From Parvibaculum sp002684405 (GTDB taxonomy: Bacteria > Pseudomonadota > Alphaproteobacteria > Parvibaculales > Parvibaculaceae), in contig OZ223205.1 of the NCBI GenBank assembly GCA_965140395.1, positions 992,001 through 1,056,000 on the forward strand: 64,000 bases of DNA, given 5' to 3'. Position numbers and translations under genes: made by a program. Positions 17,347-25,861 of this stretch are shown in pieces (position 1 is the stretch's first letter; every line of letters starts with the position of its first letter). The notes beneath the pieces were generated by a model that worked only from the letters and a program-made list of their open reading frames with translations, was not told where the DNA came from and did not search any database.

Positions 17347-17772
17347 ATGACCTACTCGATCACGGAACTCGCCAACGAATTCGAAATCACTCCCCGCGCC
17401 CTGCGTTTTTATGAAGAAAAGGGCCTGCTGATCCCGGCCCGCGACGGTCAGACGCGCATCTATTCCCACAAGGACCGTGCCCGCCTGCAGCTTATTTTGA
17501 GCGGCCGGAGCGTCGGCCTCACCTTGCGCGAAATCGGCGATATCTTCGATCTCTACCAGGCCGATGGCGATTGCGAGGAGCAGTACAAACTTGCCATTTC
17601 GCTCTTCCGCCGCCGCATGAAGGTCGTGCAGGAGCAGCGCGAGATGGTGGACCAGCAGATCGAGCGCCTGCACGACATCTGCAGCAATCTCGAGCAGAAG
17701 CTGGAAGCGACCCACGAAGCGCCCGCCCGCCGCGCGGCGAACAACGAAGTCCACGCCCCGGCCATGTCGTAG
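17347..17772 (+). CDS. MerR family transcriptional regulator (LiuR-like)
   Basis: The protein has 141 residues. The MerR winged helix is at residues 1-70: YSITELANEFEITPRALRFYEEKGLL, with the RFYE motif, and LILSGRSVGLTLREIGDI. A long dimerisation helix follows (RRRMKVVQEQREMVDQQIERL), with no cysteine effector site, so it is not a metal sensor. This form matches LiuR/PfmR-like regulators that respond to acyl-CoA and control fatty-acid or branched-chain amino-acid catabolism. It lies between thiolase and aldehyde dehydrogenase genes, which fits. A short inverted repeat TTCGA...TCGAA lies 15 bases upstream of the start and may be its own site. Confidence 0.82.
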   Translation: MTYSITELANEFEITPRALRFYEEKGLLIPARDGQTRIYSHKDRARLQLILSGRSVGLTLREIGDIFDLYQADGDCEEQYKLAISLFRRRMKVVQEQREMVDQQIERLHDICSNLEQKLEATHEAPARRAANNEVHAPAMS

Positions 17773-17778
17773 ATAACG

Positions 17779-17807
17779 CCTGCGACAGGAGTAACGCCTG
17801 TCGCAGG
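17779..17807. repeat. Perfect inverted repeat between merR-like and aldehyde dehydrogenase genes
   Basis: CCTGCGACAGG and CCTGTCGCAGG are perfect 11-bp arms with a 7-base loop, six bases after the MerR stop and 79 bases before the aldehyde dehydrogenase start. There is no T-run. It could be a terminator stem for the regulator gene or an operator dyad. Confidence 0.5.
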
Positions 17808-17886
17808 GCGGCATGGAAGGCTGTATTGTTTTCCGAGACAACAGCTCCCGGCAGAGGAGCGCATAAGGCATATGGGAGACACTGAA

Positions 17887-19290
17887 ATGAGCGAATTCAA
17901 GCTGCTGATCGGCGGCAAGCTGGTCGATGGAGCGAAATCCTCGCCCGTCCTCAATCCCGCGACCGAGGAAAGCGTTGCCGATTGCCCCCGCGGTTCCGAG
18001 GGGCAGTTGAACGAAGCCGTGGCGGCCGCCAAGGCGGCGTTCCCCGGCTGGTCCGCGACCCCGATCGACGAACGCAAGAAGGTGGTCAATGCCATCGCCG
18101 ATGCGATCGAGGCCAATGCCGACGATCTCGCCCGTATCCTGACGCAGGAACAGGGCAAGCCCCTCGGCGACGCGACGATGGAAGTTTACGGCACCGCCGC
18201 TTTCTTCCGTTATTTCACCTCGCTCGACCTGCCGGTGAAGGTGATCGAGGACAGCGAAGGAAAATATGTCGAGGCCCATCGCCGCCCGCTCGGTGTCATC
18301 GGCGCCATCGTGCCGTGGAACTTCCCGATGATCCTGATGGCGTTCAAGCTGCCGCCGGCCCTGATCTCGGGGAATGCGGTGGTGCTGAAGCCCGCGCCGA
18401 CGACCCCGCTGACCTCGCTGAAGCTCGGCGAACTCATCAAGGACATCGTGCCCGCGGGCGTTGTGAACGTCATCGCCGACGAGAACGATCTCGGCGCGCC
18501 GCTCACTGCCCACCCCGACGTGCGCAAGATCTCCTTCACCGGCTCCACCGCGACCGGCTCGAAGGTGATGGAAGGGGCTGCCGGCCTCCTGAAGCGCATC
18601 ACGCTGGAACTTGGCGGCAACGACGCCGGTATCGTGCTCGGCAATGTCGACCCGAAAGAGGCCGCGCCGAAGCTCTTCCAGAGCGCTTTCCAGAATTCCG
18701 GACAGGTCTGCATCGCCATGAAGCGGCTCTATGTGCACGAGTCCATCTATGACGAGATGTGCGACGAGCTGGCCGCGCTGGCCGACAATGCCATTGTCGG
18801 CGACGGCCTGAAGCAGGGCACGCAGCTTGGGCCGCTCCAGAACAAGATGCAGTACGACAAGGTCTGGGACCTGATCGAGGACGCCCGCAAGAGCGGCAAG
18901 ATCATCGCCGGTGGCGAGAAGGTGGAAGGCAAGGGCTACTTCATCCGCCCGACCATCGTTCGCGACATCGAGGATGGCTCGCGCCTTGTGGACGAGGAGC
19001 AGTTCGGCCCGGTCCTGCCGGTCATCCGTTACTCGGATGCGGACGATGCGGTGTCCCGCGCCAATGCGTCCGACTACGGGCTTGGCGGCTCGATCTGGTC
19101 GTCCAACAACGACGATGCCTACGATCTCGCGCTGAAAATGGAGAGCGGCTCGGTCTGGATCAACAAGCATGCCGATCTCGCGCCGAATATTCCCTTTGGC
19201 GGTGCGCGTTTCTCCGGCCTCGGTACCGAGCTTGGCGAGGAAGGCTTGCTGGAATTCACCCAGCTCAAGGTCATCAACATGGCCCGCTGA
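17887..19290 (+). CDS. NAD(P)-dependent aldehyde dehydrogenase
   Basis: The protein has 467 residues from the ATG behind GGGAGACACTGAA; an ATG five codons upstream, behind GAGGAGCGCATAAGGCAT, is nearly as good. It is a standard aldehyde dehydrogenase: VPWNFPMILMAFKLPPAL binds the coenzyme, Glu241 in TLELGGND is the general base and Cys275 in NSGQVCIAM is the nucleophile. EEQFGPVLPV is the conserved late motif. It is placed after ADH, thiolase and MerR genes in the same direction, so the ADH and this enzyme may convert a primary alcohol to an acid that then enters beta-oxidation. A stem-loop follows the gene. Confidence 0.9.
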   Translation: MSEFKLLIGGKLVDGAKSSPVLNPATEESVADCPRGSEGQLNEAVAAAKAAFPGWSATPIDERKKVVNAIADAIEANADDLARILTQEQGKPLGDATMEVYGTAAFFRYFTSLDLPVKVIEDSEGKYVEAHRRPLGVIGAIVPWNFPMILMAFKLPPALISGNAVVLKPAPTTPLTSLKLGELIKDIVPAGVVNVIADENDLGAPLTAHPDVRKISFTGSTATGSKVMEGAAGLLKRITLELGGNDAGIVLGNVDPKEAAPKLFQSAFQNSGQVCIAMKRLYVHESIYDEMCDELAALADNAIVGDGLKQGTQLGPLQNKMQYDKVWDLIEDARKSGKIIAGGEKVEGKGYFIRPTIVRDIEDGSRLVDEEQFGPVLPVIRYSDADDAVSRANASDYGLGGSIWSSNNDDAYDLALKMESGSVWINKHADLAPNIPFGGARFSGLGTELGEEGLLEFTQLKVINMAR

Positions 19291-19320
19291 GCGGACCGCC
19301 TCGGCAATGCAAACGAAAAC

Positions 19321-19355
19321 GGCGGTTCCGGTTCATATCCGGGACCGCCTCTTTC
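19321..19355 (+). terminator. Putative terminator after aldehyde dehydrogenase
   Basis: GGCGGTTCCGG pairs with CCGGGACCGCC (one mismatch) around a seven-base loop, followed by TCTTTC. It lies 30 bases after the stop and 85 bases before the next gene. The T-run is weak. Confidence 0.5.
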
Positions 19356-19439
19356 ATGTCTGAACATGTATCGGCCGCGCATCGGGCGGCCATTTCGTAT
19401 TAGATGATTTCCGAAAAATAACACCCGGGAGAAGACAAC

Positions 19440-20417
19440 ATGAAGACCCGTATCACCGAACTCTTCGGTATTGAGCATCCGATCGTCCAGGGCGGCATGC
19501 ATTTCGTCGGCCTCGCCGAAATGGCGGCGGCGGTCTCGAATGCGGGCGGGCTCGGCATCATCACGGGCCTCACCCAGCCCACGCCGGAAGACCTCGCCAA
19601 GGAAATCGCCAAGTGCAACGACATGACCGACAAGCCCTTCGGCGTGAACCTCACCTTCCTGCCCGGCTTCACCAATCCGCCCTATCCGGAATATATCGAC
19701 GCCATCATTCAGGGCGGCGTGAAGGTCGTTGAGACGGCGGGCCGCAGCCCCGAGCAGTACATGCTGGCGCTGAAGGAAGGCGGCATCAAGGTCATCCATA
19801 AATGCACCTCCGTGCGCCATTCGCTGAAGGCTGAAAAGATTGGCTGCGACGCGGTGAGCGTGGACGGCTTCGAGTGCGGCGGCCATCCGGGCGAGGACGA
19901 CATCCCGAACATGATCCTGCTGCCCCGCGCGGCGGAAGAATTGAAGATCCCCTTCGTCGCTTCCGGCGGCATGGGCACGGCGTCGCAGCTCGTCGCCGCG
20001 CTGGCGCTGGGCGCGGACGGCATCAATATGGGCACGCGCTTCATCGCGACGAAGGAAGCGCCGGTGCATGAGAATGTGAAACAGGCGCTCATCGCGGCAA
20101 GCGAACTCGACACCCGCCTCATCATGCGCCCGCTTCGCAATACCGAGCGTGTGCTCGCCAATGAAGCCGTCGAAAAGATCGTCGAGATCGAGCGCGAAAA
20201 GGGCGCGGCGACCACCATCGACGACATCAAGGATCTGGTCGGCGGCGTCTATCCGCGCGTCATGCAGAAGGGCGAAATGGATGCGGGCGCCTGGAGCTGC
20301 GGCATGGTCGCGGGCCTCATTCACGACATCCCGACCTGCAAGGACCTCATCGAGGGCATGATGAGCGAAGCGAATGAGATCATCCGCAAGCGCCTGGATG
20401 CGTTCGCCGCCGCCTGA
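19440..20417 (+). CDS. Nitronate monooxygenase family flavoprotein (2-nitropropane dioxygenase-like)
   Basis: The protein has 325 residues; GGGAGAAGACAAC precedes the ATG. It is an FMN-dependent TIM-barrel protein: EHPIVQGGMHFVGLAEMAAA and NAGGLGIITGLTQ are the N-terminal FMN motifs, ECGGHPGEDD is the central motif, and IPFVASGGMGTASQLVAAL plus GADGINMGTRFIATKEA bind the phosphate of FMN. The family includes nitronate monooxygenases and also enoyl-ACP-reductase-like FabK proteins, so the reaction is not fixed by the fold alone. It has its own terminator downstream. Its place among lipid genes suggests a fatty-acyl or nitro-lipid substrate, which is inference. Confidence 0.82.
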   Translation: MKTRITELFGIEHPIVQGGMHFVGLAEMAAAVSNAGGLGIITGLTQPTPEDLAKEIAKCNDMTDKPFGVNLTFLPGFTNPPYPEYIDAIIQGGVKVVETAGRSPEQYMLALKEGGIKVIHKCTSVRHSLKAEKIGCDAVSVDGFECGGHPGEDDIPNMILLPRAAEELKIPFVASGGMGTASQLVAALALGADGINMGTRFIATKEAPVHENVKQALIAASELDTRLIMRPLRNTERVLANEAVEKIVEIEREKGAATTIDDIKDLVGGVYPRVMQKGEMDAGAWSCGMVAGLIHDIPTCKDLIEGMMSEANEIIRKRLDAFAAA

Positions 20418-20446
20418 TAGAGGCTTTCCGTAACATCTTCGAGATG

Positions 20447-20480
20447 ACGGCCCGGACGGTTTCCCTGTCCGGGCCGTTTT
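20447..20480 (+). terminator. Rho-independent terminator
   Basis: ACGGCCCGGAC and GTCCGGGCCGT form a perfect 11-bp stem around a nine-base loop, ending in TTTT, 30 bases after the nitronate monooxygenase stop. It separates that gene from the PHA synthase gene. Confidence 0.85.
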
Positions 20481-20647
20481 CATTCGACACGGATGCGGCG
20501 ATTTCACGCGGCGCTGGCGCATGGGGCTTTCATCTGATGATGACAATGCGCATCTAGAGTGTTGATAATTCAAGAATGCGCTCTGCCCCGCGCCGGGCAA
20601 TGCTGTCCGTTGCGCCCGCATGAAGGTATGCCCGAAGGAGTTGCGTC

Positions 20648-22693
20648 ATGGCCGACCAGACCCGCGCGCCCAAGCCCCGCTTGTCCAAGTCTCACTCGAA
20701 AACCGGCAGAAAATCGCCGCAACTTGAGGCGAACAAGGCCGCGGCCGCCCGCAAGGCAGCGCCGTCGGAGAGCACGGAAAAGCCTGAGAACGGGCAGGGG
20801 AGGGACACCAATCCCTTTCTTGACCTGGCCGGAAAATGGCAGGACGCCTGGGCCGACGGCATGAACGGCCTGCTGGAGCACCAGCGCGGGCTGAACCCTT
20901 TCCTCAACAACCGGCACCCCGAACAGGTGAAGCCGGCGGAAGAAGGCTGCCCGCCGACCGATGTGGAGCCCGCCGCCAAGCTGACCAGCGTCGACCGGCT
21001 CATCCATGTCATGCTGGGGCAGGCCATGGGCGGCGTCTCGCCCGCCTCTATCGGCCTTGCCTGGATGGACTGGAGCGCGCATCTGGCCATGTCGCCGGGC
21101 AAGCAGGCGCATTTGATGGAAAAGGCGCAGCGCAAACTGGCCCGCCTTGCCCTGCGTCAGATGAAATCGCTGCGCAAGGGCGAGACGCAGCCGCCTTGCA
21201 TCCAGCCCCTGCCGCATGACCATCGCTTCGACGATCCCGCCTGGCACGAGCCGCCTTTCGACAGCCTCTATCAGAGCTTCCTGCTCATGCAGCAATGGTG
21301 GCACAACGCCACCACCGATGTGCGCGGGGCCTCGAAGCATTCCCTCGACATGATGAACTTCATGTCGCGTCAGGTACTCGACATGTGTTCGCCCTCCAAC
21401 AATCTCTTCACCAATCCGGAATTGCTGAAAAAAACTCTGGAAGAGGGCGGTGACAATCTTTCGCGTGGTTTCCTCAACGCCGTCGAGGACTGGGAGCGCA
21501 CCAGCGCGGGCCATCCGCCGGTGGGCGCGGAGAACTACCGCCCCGGCGAGACGGTCGCGGTCACCGAGGGCGAAGTCGTCTATCGCAACCGGCTGATCGA
21601 ACTGATCCAGTACAAGCCGACGACGGAAAAAGTCGGCGCCGAGCCGGTGCTGATCGTGCCGGCCTGGATCATGAAATACTACATCCTCGATCTCGAGCCG
21701 CAGAACTCGCTGGTCAAATATCTGGTCGATCGCGGACACACCGTCTTCATGATCTCCTGGAAGAACCCGACTGCCGAGGATCGCGATCTCTCCATGGACG
21801 ATTATCTCGACTTCGGGGTCATGAAGGCGGTGAAGGCCGTCGAGGCGATTATGCCGGACAGGAAAATCGACGCGGTCGGTTATTGCCTGGGCGGAACGCT
21901 GCTTTCCATCGCGGCAGCCTATATGGGCCGCAATGGCGACGGCCCGCTCAATTCGGTCACGCTCTTTGCCGCCCAGACCGATTTCAGCGAAGCGGGCGAA
22001 CTCAAGCTCTTCATCGATGAAAGCCAACTTACCTTCCTCGACGACATGATGTGGGATCAGGGCTATCTCGACACCAAGCAGATGGCCGGCGCCTTCCACA
22101 TGCTGCGCTCGCAGGACCTCATCTGGTCGCGGCTGGTGCATGAAAACCTGATGGGCGAGCGCGCGCCGATGAATGCGCTGATGGCATGGAACGCCGATGC
22201 GACGCGCATGCCCTATCACATGCACTCCGAATATCTGCGCCACATGTTCCTGAACAACGACCTCTTCGAGGGCCGTTATGAAGCCTTCGGCCACCATGTA
22301 TCGTTGTCGGATATTCAGGCGCCGCTTTTCGTCGTCTCTACGGAGACGGATCATGTCGCGCCGTGGAAATCGGTCTACAAGATCAATCTCGTCGCGGATG
22401 TGCCGATCACCTTCGTCCTCACCTCGGGCGGGCATAATGCGGGCATCGTTTCCGAGCCGGGCCATCCGCACCGCCATTTCCGGATGTCGACGCGCGGACC
22501 GGCGCAGCGCTATGTCTCGCCGGAAAGCTGGCTGGAGCGCACCCCCGTCAATGAGGGCTCATGGTGGCCGAGCTGGGTCGATTGGCTCGACGCCCTGTCC
22601 AGCGGCCAGACCGAGCCGCCCTCCCTGGGGCTTGCCGATACCGACTATGCGCCCATCACGCCCGCGCCCGGTCACTATGTCCTGCAGTCCTGA
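20648..22693 (+). CDS. phaC: Poly(3-hydroxyalkanoate) synthase with basic N-terminal extension
   Basis: The protein has 681 residues, longer than the usual class I synthase (about 560-600). It polymerises hydroxyacyl-CoA into storage polyester. The lipase-like box is GYCLGG with nucleophile Cys413; the partners are Asp568 (STETDHVAPW) and His596 (GGHNAGI). The alpha/beta-hydrolase core is preceded by a PhaC N-terminal domain. The first 60 residues are Lys/Ala/Ser-rich (for example KPRLSKSHSKTGRK), which looks disordered and could bind granules or DNA. AAGGAGTTGCGTC precedes the ATG. No phaA, phaB, phaR or phasin gene is adjacent. A thiolase and an aldehyde dehydrogenase are nearby, but their link is not shown. 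Confidence 0.92.
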   Translation: MADQTRAPKPRLSKSHSKTGRKSPQLEANKAAAARKAAPSESTEKPENGQGRDTNPFLDLAGKWQDAWADGMNGLLEHQRGLNPFLNNRHPEQVKPAEEGCPPTDVEPAAKLTSVDRLIHVMLGQAMGGVSPASIGLAWMDWSAHLAMSPGKQAHLMEKAQRKLARLALRQMKSLRKGETQPPCIQPLPHDHRFDDPAWHEPPFDSLYQSFLLMQQWWHNATTDVRGASKHSLDMMNFMSRQVLDMCSPSNNLFTNPELLKKTLEEGGDNLSRGFLNAVEDWERTSAGHPPVGAENYRPGETVAVTEGEVVYRNRLIELIQYKPTTEKVGAEPVLIVPAWIMKYYILDLEPQNSLVKYLVDRGHTVFMISWKNPTAEDRDLSMDDYLDFGVMKAVKAVEAIMPDRKIDAVGYCLGGTLLSIAAAYMGRNGDGPLNSVTLFAAQTDFSEAGELKLFIDESQLTFLDDMMWDQGYLDTKQMAGAFHMLRSQDLIWSRLVHENLMGERAPMNALMAWNADATRMPYHMHSEYLRHMFLNNDLFEGRYEAFGHHVSLSDIQAPLFVVSTETDHVAPWKSVYKINLVADVPITFVLTSGGHNAGIVSEPGHPHRHFRMSTRGPAQRYVSPESWLERTPVNEGSWWPSWVDWLDALSSGQTEPPSLGLADTDYAPITPAPGHYVLQS

Positions 22694-22794
22694 GGGGCGG
22701 ATCGGTTTCTCCTAGCGGAATCGGACGTTCCCACGCTTTCCCGGCCTTCCCGTCGCGGCTACTCTGCCGCAACACAAATAAGGGAGGCCGCTTC

Positions 22795-24693
22795 ATGACC
22801 GGGTCCAAAGACGCCACGAAAGCTACCTGCAATGCACATGAAGAGCTGAAGGAGGGACTTCCGCCCGCCTCCGAGCAGGATTTCGAGGATGCAAAGCGCG
22901 GCTTCATCGCAACGATCCCTGACGCGAAAGTGCTGAACGAGGCGGGGAACCCCGTCTGGGATATGGGCCAGTTCGCTTTCGAGGCGGAAGGCTGCGATTG
23001 CCCCGACACGGTGAACCCGAGCCTCTGGCGTCAGGCGCAGCTCAATTCCATTCACGGTCTCTTCGAAGTCGTGCCGGGCATTTATCAGGTCCGCAATTTC
23101 GACATCTCGAACATCACCTTCATCGAGGGCGATACGGGCTACATCGTCATCGACCCGTTGATCTCGGCCGAACCCGCCGCCGCTGCGTTGAAACTGATGC
23201 GTGAGCAACGCGGCGACAAGCCCGTTACCGCCGTCATCTACACGCATAGCCATGTCGACCATTATGGCGGCGTGCGCGGCGTGATCTCGGACGAGGACAT
23301 CAGGAACGGCCTCATGATCGTTGCGCCGGAAGGCTTCCTCGAAGCCGCGGTAAGCGAGAACGTACTGGCGGGTAATGCGATGGGCCGTCGTGCGACCTAC
23401 ATGTATGGCTCGATGCTGCCGCGCAATGCGAAGGGCCATGTCGATTCCGGTCTGGGCAAGACCGTTTCCATGGGCTCCGTTTCCATCGTGCCGCCGACGA
23501 AAAGCATTTGCGAGACGGGCGAGAAGCTCGTCATCGACGGTGTGGAAATCGTCTTCCAGGTGACGCCCGATACCGAAGCGCCTTCGGAGATGAATTTCTA
23601 TTTCCCGCAGTTCAAGGCGCTCTGCATGGCGGAGAACTGTTCCTGCCACATGCACAACATCTACACGCCGCGCGGCGCGCAGGTGCGCGACGCCAAGGCG
23701 TGGAGCTATTACATCAACGAAGCGATGGACCTCTTCGCGGGCGAGGCGGAGGTTCTCTTCGCCTCCCATCACTGGCCGCGCTGGGGCAAGGACCGCTCGG
23801 TCGATTTCCTGAAGAAGCAGCGCGACATGTACAAATATGTGCATGACCAGACGCTGCGCCTTGCCAATCACGGGCTGACGCCTATCGAGATTGCCGAGGA
23901 AATCCAGTTGCCGCCGACGCTGGCCGCCGAATGGTACACGCGCGGTTACTACGGCACGCTCAACCACAATGCGAAAGCCGTCTATCAGCGTTATCTCGGC
24001 TGGTTCGACGGCAACCCGGCGAACCTTCACAAGCATCCGCCGGTGGAAGCGGGCAAGCGCTATGTCGAAGCGATGGGCGGCGCGGACGTCGTACTCGCAG
24101 CTGGGCGCAAGGCCTATGAGGCAGGCGACTATCGCTGGGTGGCGGAACTGGTGAACCATCTCGTCTTCGCCGACCCCGCCAACGAGGAAGCCCGCCATCT
24201 GCAGGCCGATGCGCTGGAACAGCTCGGCTATCAGGCGGAGTCGGGACCGTGGCGCGCTTTCTACCTGACGGGTGCGCAGGAATTGCGTAACCCACGCGCA
24301 CCGTCCGATGCGCCACGCCCGGGCGGCGCGGGCACCATTCTGGCCCTGCCGCCGGATCAGCTTCTCGATTCCATGTCGGTGAGGCTCAACGGCTTGCGCG
24401 CCGGTACGCGCGAAATCGCATTGAACCTGCATTTCACCGATACCGACGAGCGCTTCCTGTTGTCGCTGGAAAATGCCGTGCTGCACCATCTGTCCGGCAG
24501 GAAGAGCGAAAACGCGGCCGCGAGCCTGACCCTGACGCAGGCGGCGCTGGCGCAAGTGCTGGTCGGTCAGGCGACGGCGCGCCAGCAGATCGAGGAAGGG
24601 CACATCGCGGTCGAGGGCGACAAATCCGCCTTCATCGAGTTGATGGAGCTGCTCGATTTCTTCGATTTCTGGTTCGAGATCGTGATGCCCTGA
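22795..24693 (+). CDS. Alkyl sulfatase (SdsA1-like metallo-beta-lactamase fold)
   Basis: The protein has 632 residues; AGGGAGGCCGCTTC precedes the ATG, and the longer open frame upstream lies in the PHA synthase gene. It has a metallo-beta-lactamase domain with the motif THSHVDHYGG, giving His151, His153, Asp155 and His156 as zinc ligands, and ENCSCHMHNI further on. After about residue 380 comes the alkyl-sulfatase dimerisation domain and then an SCP2-like C-terminal domain (about 510-632), as in SdsA1, which hydrolyses SDS and other primary alkyl sulfates. Unlike SdsA1, which is secreted, the N-terminus (MTGSKDATKATCNA) shows no signal peptide, so it may act in the cytoplasm. The product alcohol could feed the ADH and ALDH. 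Confidence 0.87.
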   Translation: MTGSKDATKATCNAHEELKEGLPPASEQDFEDAKRGFIATIPDAKVLNEAGNPVWDMGQFAFEAEGCDCPDTVNPSLWRQAQLNSIHGLFEVVPGIYQVRNFDISNITFIEGDTGYIVIDPLISAEPAAAALKLMREQRGDKPVTAVIYTHSHVDHYGGVRGVISDEDIRNGLMIVAPEGFLEAAVSENVLAGNAMGRRATYMYGSMLPRNAKGHVDSGLGKTVSMGSVSIVPPTKSICETGEKLVIDGVEIVFQVTPDTEAPSEMNFYFPQFKALCMAENCSCHMHNIYTPRGAQVRDAKAWSYYINEAMDLFAGEAEVLFASHHWPRWGKDRSVDFLKKQRDMYKYVHDQTLRLANHGLTPIEIAEEIQLPPTLAAEWYTRGYYGTLNHNAKAVYQRYLGWFDGNPANLHKHPPVEAGKRYVEAMGGADVVLAAGRKAYEAGDYRWVAELVNHLVFADPANEEARHLQADALEQLGYQAESGPWRAFYLTGAQELRNPRAPSDAPRPGGAGTILALPPDQLLDSMSVRLNGLRAGTREIALNLHFTDTDERFLLSLENAVLHHLSGRKSENAAASLTLTQAALAQVLVGQATARQQIEEGHIAVEGDKSAFIELMELLDFFDFWFEIVMP

Positions 24694-24802
24694 CGAAGAC
24701 GTGAAATTTCCGCCCTTCTGCCGGCGGCGCGGACCTGTCATAAATTCCGGCACGAAACCAATTGCCAATGACAGACCGCGCCGCAAGGCAGGGGAGGAAA
24801 CC

Positions 24803-25822
24803 ATGTCCGACAAGAACCGTCAGTTTCGCCTGAAATCGCGCCCCACAGGCCGCATCGAAACCGGCCATTTCGATTTCGTCGAGGAGGCCCTGCCGGAGAT
24901 TTCCGACGGTGAGGCGCTGGTGCGCACGCTCTATCTGAGCCTCGATCCCACCAATCGCATCTGGATGAGCGACATGGACCAGTACATGCCGCCCGTCGGC
25001 ATTGGCGAGGTCATGCGCGGCGGCGGTATCGGCCAAGTTGTGAAGTCGAAATCCGGCCGCTACCCGGAAGGCGCCATCGTCAGTGGCATTACCGGCTGGC
25101 AGGACTATTGCGTCGCCGATGAAGGCGAACGCGCCATGAGCGTGCTGCCCGACGGCCTGCCGGTGGACCTGCCCGTCATGCTGGGTGCCTGCGGCATGAC
25201 CGGTCTCACCGCCTATTTCGGCCTGCTGGAACTGGGCCAGCCGCAGCCCGGCAACACGGTGCTCGTGTCCGCCGCCGCCGGTGCGGTCGGGTCCGTTGTC
25301 GGACAGATCGCGAAGATCAAGGGCTGCCGCGCCGTCGGTATCGCGGGCGGCAAGGAAAAATGCGCCCACATCGTCGAGGAACTCGGTTTCGACGCGGCGG
25401 TCGACTACAAGGCGGCCGACTGGCGCGACCAGCTCGTCGCTGCGACGCCCGATGGCGTCGACGTGAATTTCGAGAATGTCGGCGGCGAGATCATGGAAGC
25501 CGTGATGACCCGCATGAACCTCTTCAGCCGCATGCCGCTTTGCGGAATGATCTCCGGCTACAATACGGGCGATCCCGCCATGCGCGCGGACTATTCGCCC
25601 ATTCTCATGCGTCGCATCACCGTGCGCGGCTTCATCGTCATCGACTTCATGGAGAAGTTTGCCGAAGGCACCATGCAGCTCGCGCAATGGGTGGCGGAAG
25701 GCAAGCTCAAGCACCGCGAAACCATCGTGGACGGTTTGGAAAAAGCGCCGACCGCCGTCAACATGCTGTTCGACGGCACGAATGTCGGCAAGCTGGTCGT
25801 GAAAGTCGCCGACAAGGCGTAG
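24803..25822 (+). CDS. NADP-dependent medium-chain oxidoreductase (alkenal/prostaglandin-reductase type)
   Basis: The protein has 339 residues; GGGGAGGAAACC precedes the ATG. It is a zinc-free MDR enzyme of the leukotriene/alkenal double-bond reductase group: RTLYLSLDPTNRIWMSDM is the N-terminal signature of that group, and VLVSAAAGAVGSVVGQIAKI is the nucleotide-binding loop. GIAGGKEKC follows, where NADP phosphate binds. The reaction is probably NADPH-dependent reduction of the double bond of an alpha,beta-unsaturated carbonyl. It follows the alkylsulfatase gene by 109 bases. A hairpin overlaps the end of the next gene on the other strand. Confidence 0.85.
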   Translation: MSDKNRQFRLKSRPTGRIETGHFDFVEEALPEISDGEALVRTLYLSLDPTNRIWMSDMDQYMPPVGIGEVMRGGGIGQVVKSKSGRYPEGAIVSGITGWQDYCVADEGERAMSVLPDGLPVDLPVMLGACGMTGLTAYFGLLELGQPQPGNTVLVSAAAGAVGSVVGQIAKIKGCRAVGIAGGKEKCAHIVEELGFDAAVDYKAADWRDQLVAATPDGVDVNFENVGGEIMEAVMTRMNLFSRMPLCGMISGYNTGDPAMRADYSPILMRRITVRGFIVIDFMEKFAEGTMQLAQWVAEGKLKHRETIVDGLEKAPTAVNMLFDGTNVGKLVVKVADKA

Positions 25823-25832
25823 AAAACGGGAT

Positions 25833-25861
25833 CCGGCGTCTTCTCAAAGGCGCCGGGTTTT
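25833..25861. terminator. Terminator hairpin shared by converging genes
   Basis: CCGGCGTC pairs with GGCGCCGG (one G-U pair) followed by GTTTT. It starts 11 bases after the MDR stop and overlaps the last codons of the opposing PAS gene. It could end transcription from the plus strand. Confidence 0.6.

Noticed and set aside
15274..19170. A 1298-codon open frame on the minus strand
   Set aside because: It lies opposite the alcohol dehydrogenase, thiolase, MerR and aldehyde dehydrogenase genes, all with clear catalytic motifs. It has an Arg/His/Ala-rich low-complexity composition typical of antisense frames in GC-rich DNA.
20570..22477. A 635-codon minus-strand open frame
   Set aside because: It is opposite the PHA synthase gene, which has an intact catalytic triad and a good ribosome site. 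The minus frame shows no family motif.
22759..24813. A 684-codon minus-strand open frame
   Set aside because: It is opposite the alkylsulfatase gene and shows only antisense-type composition.
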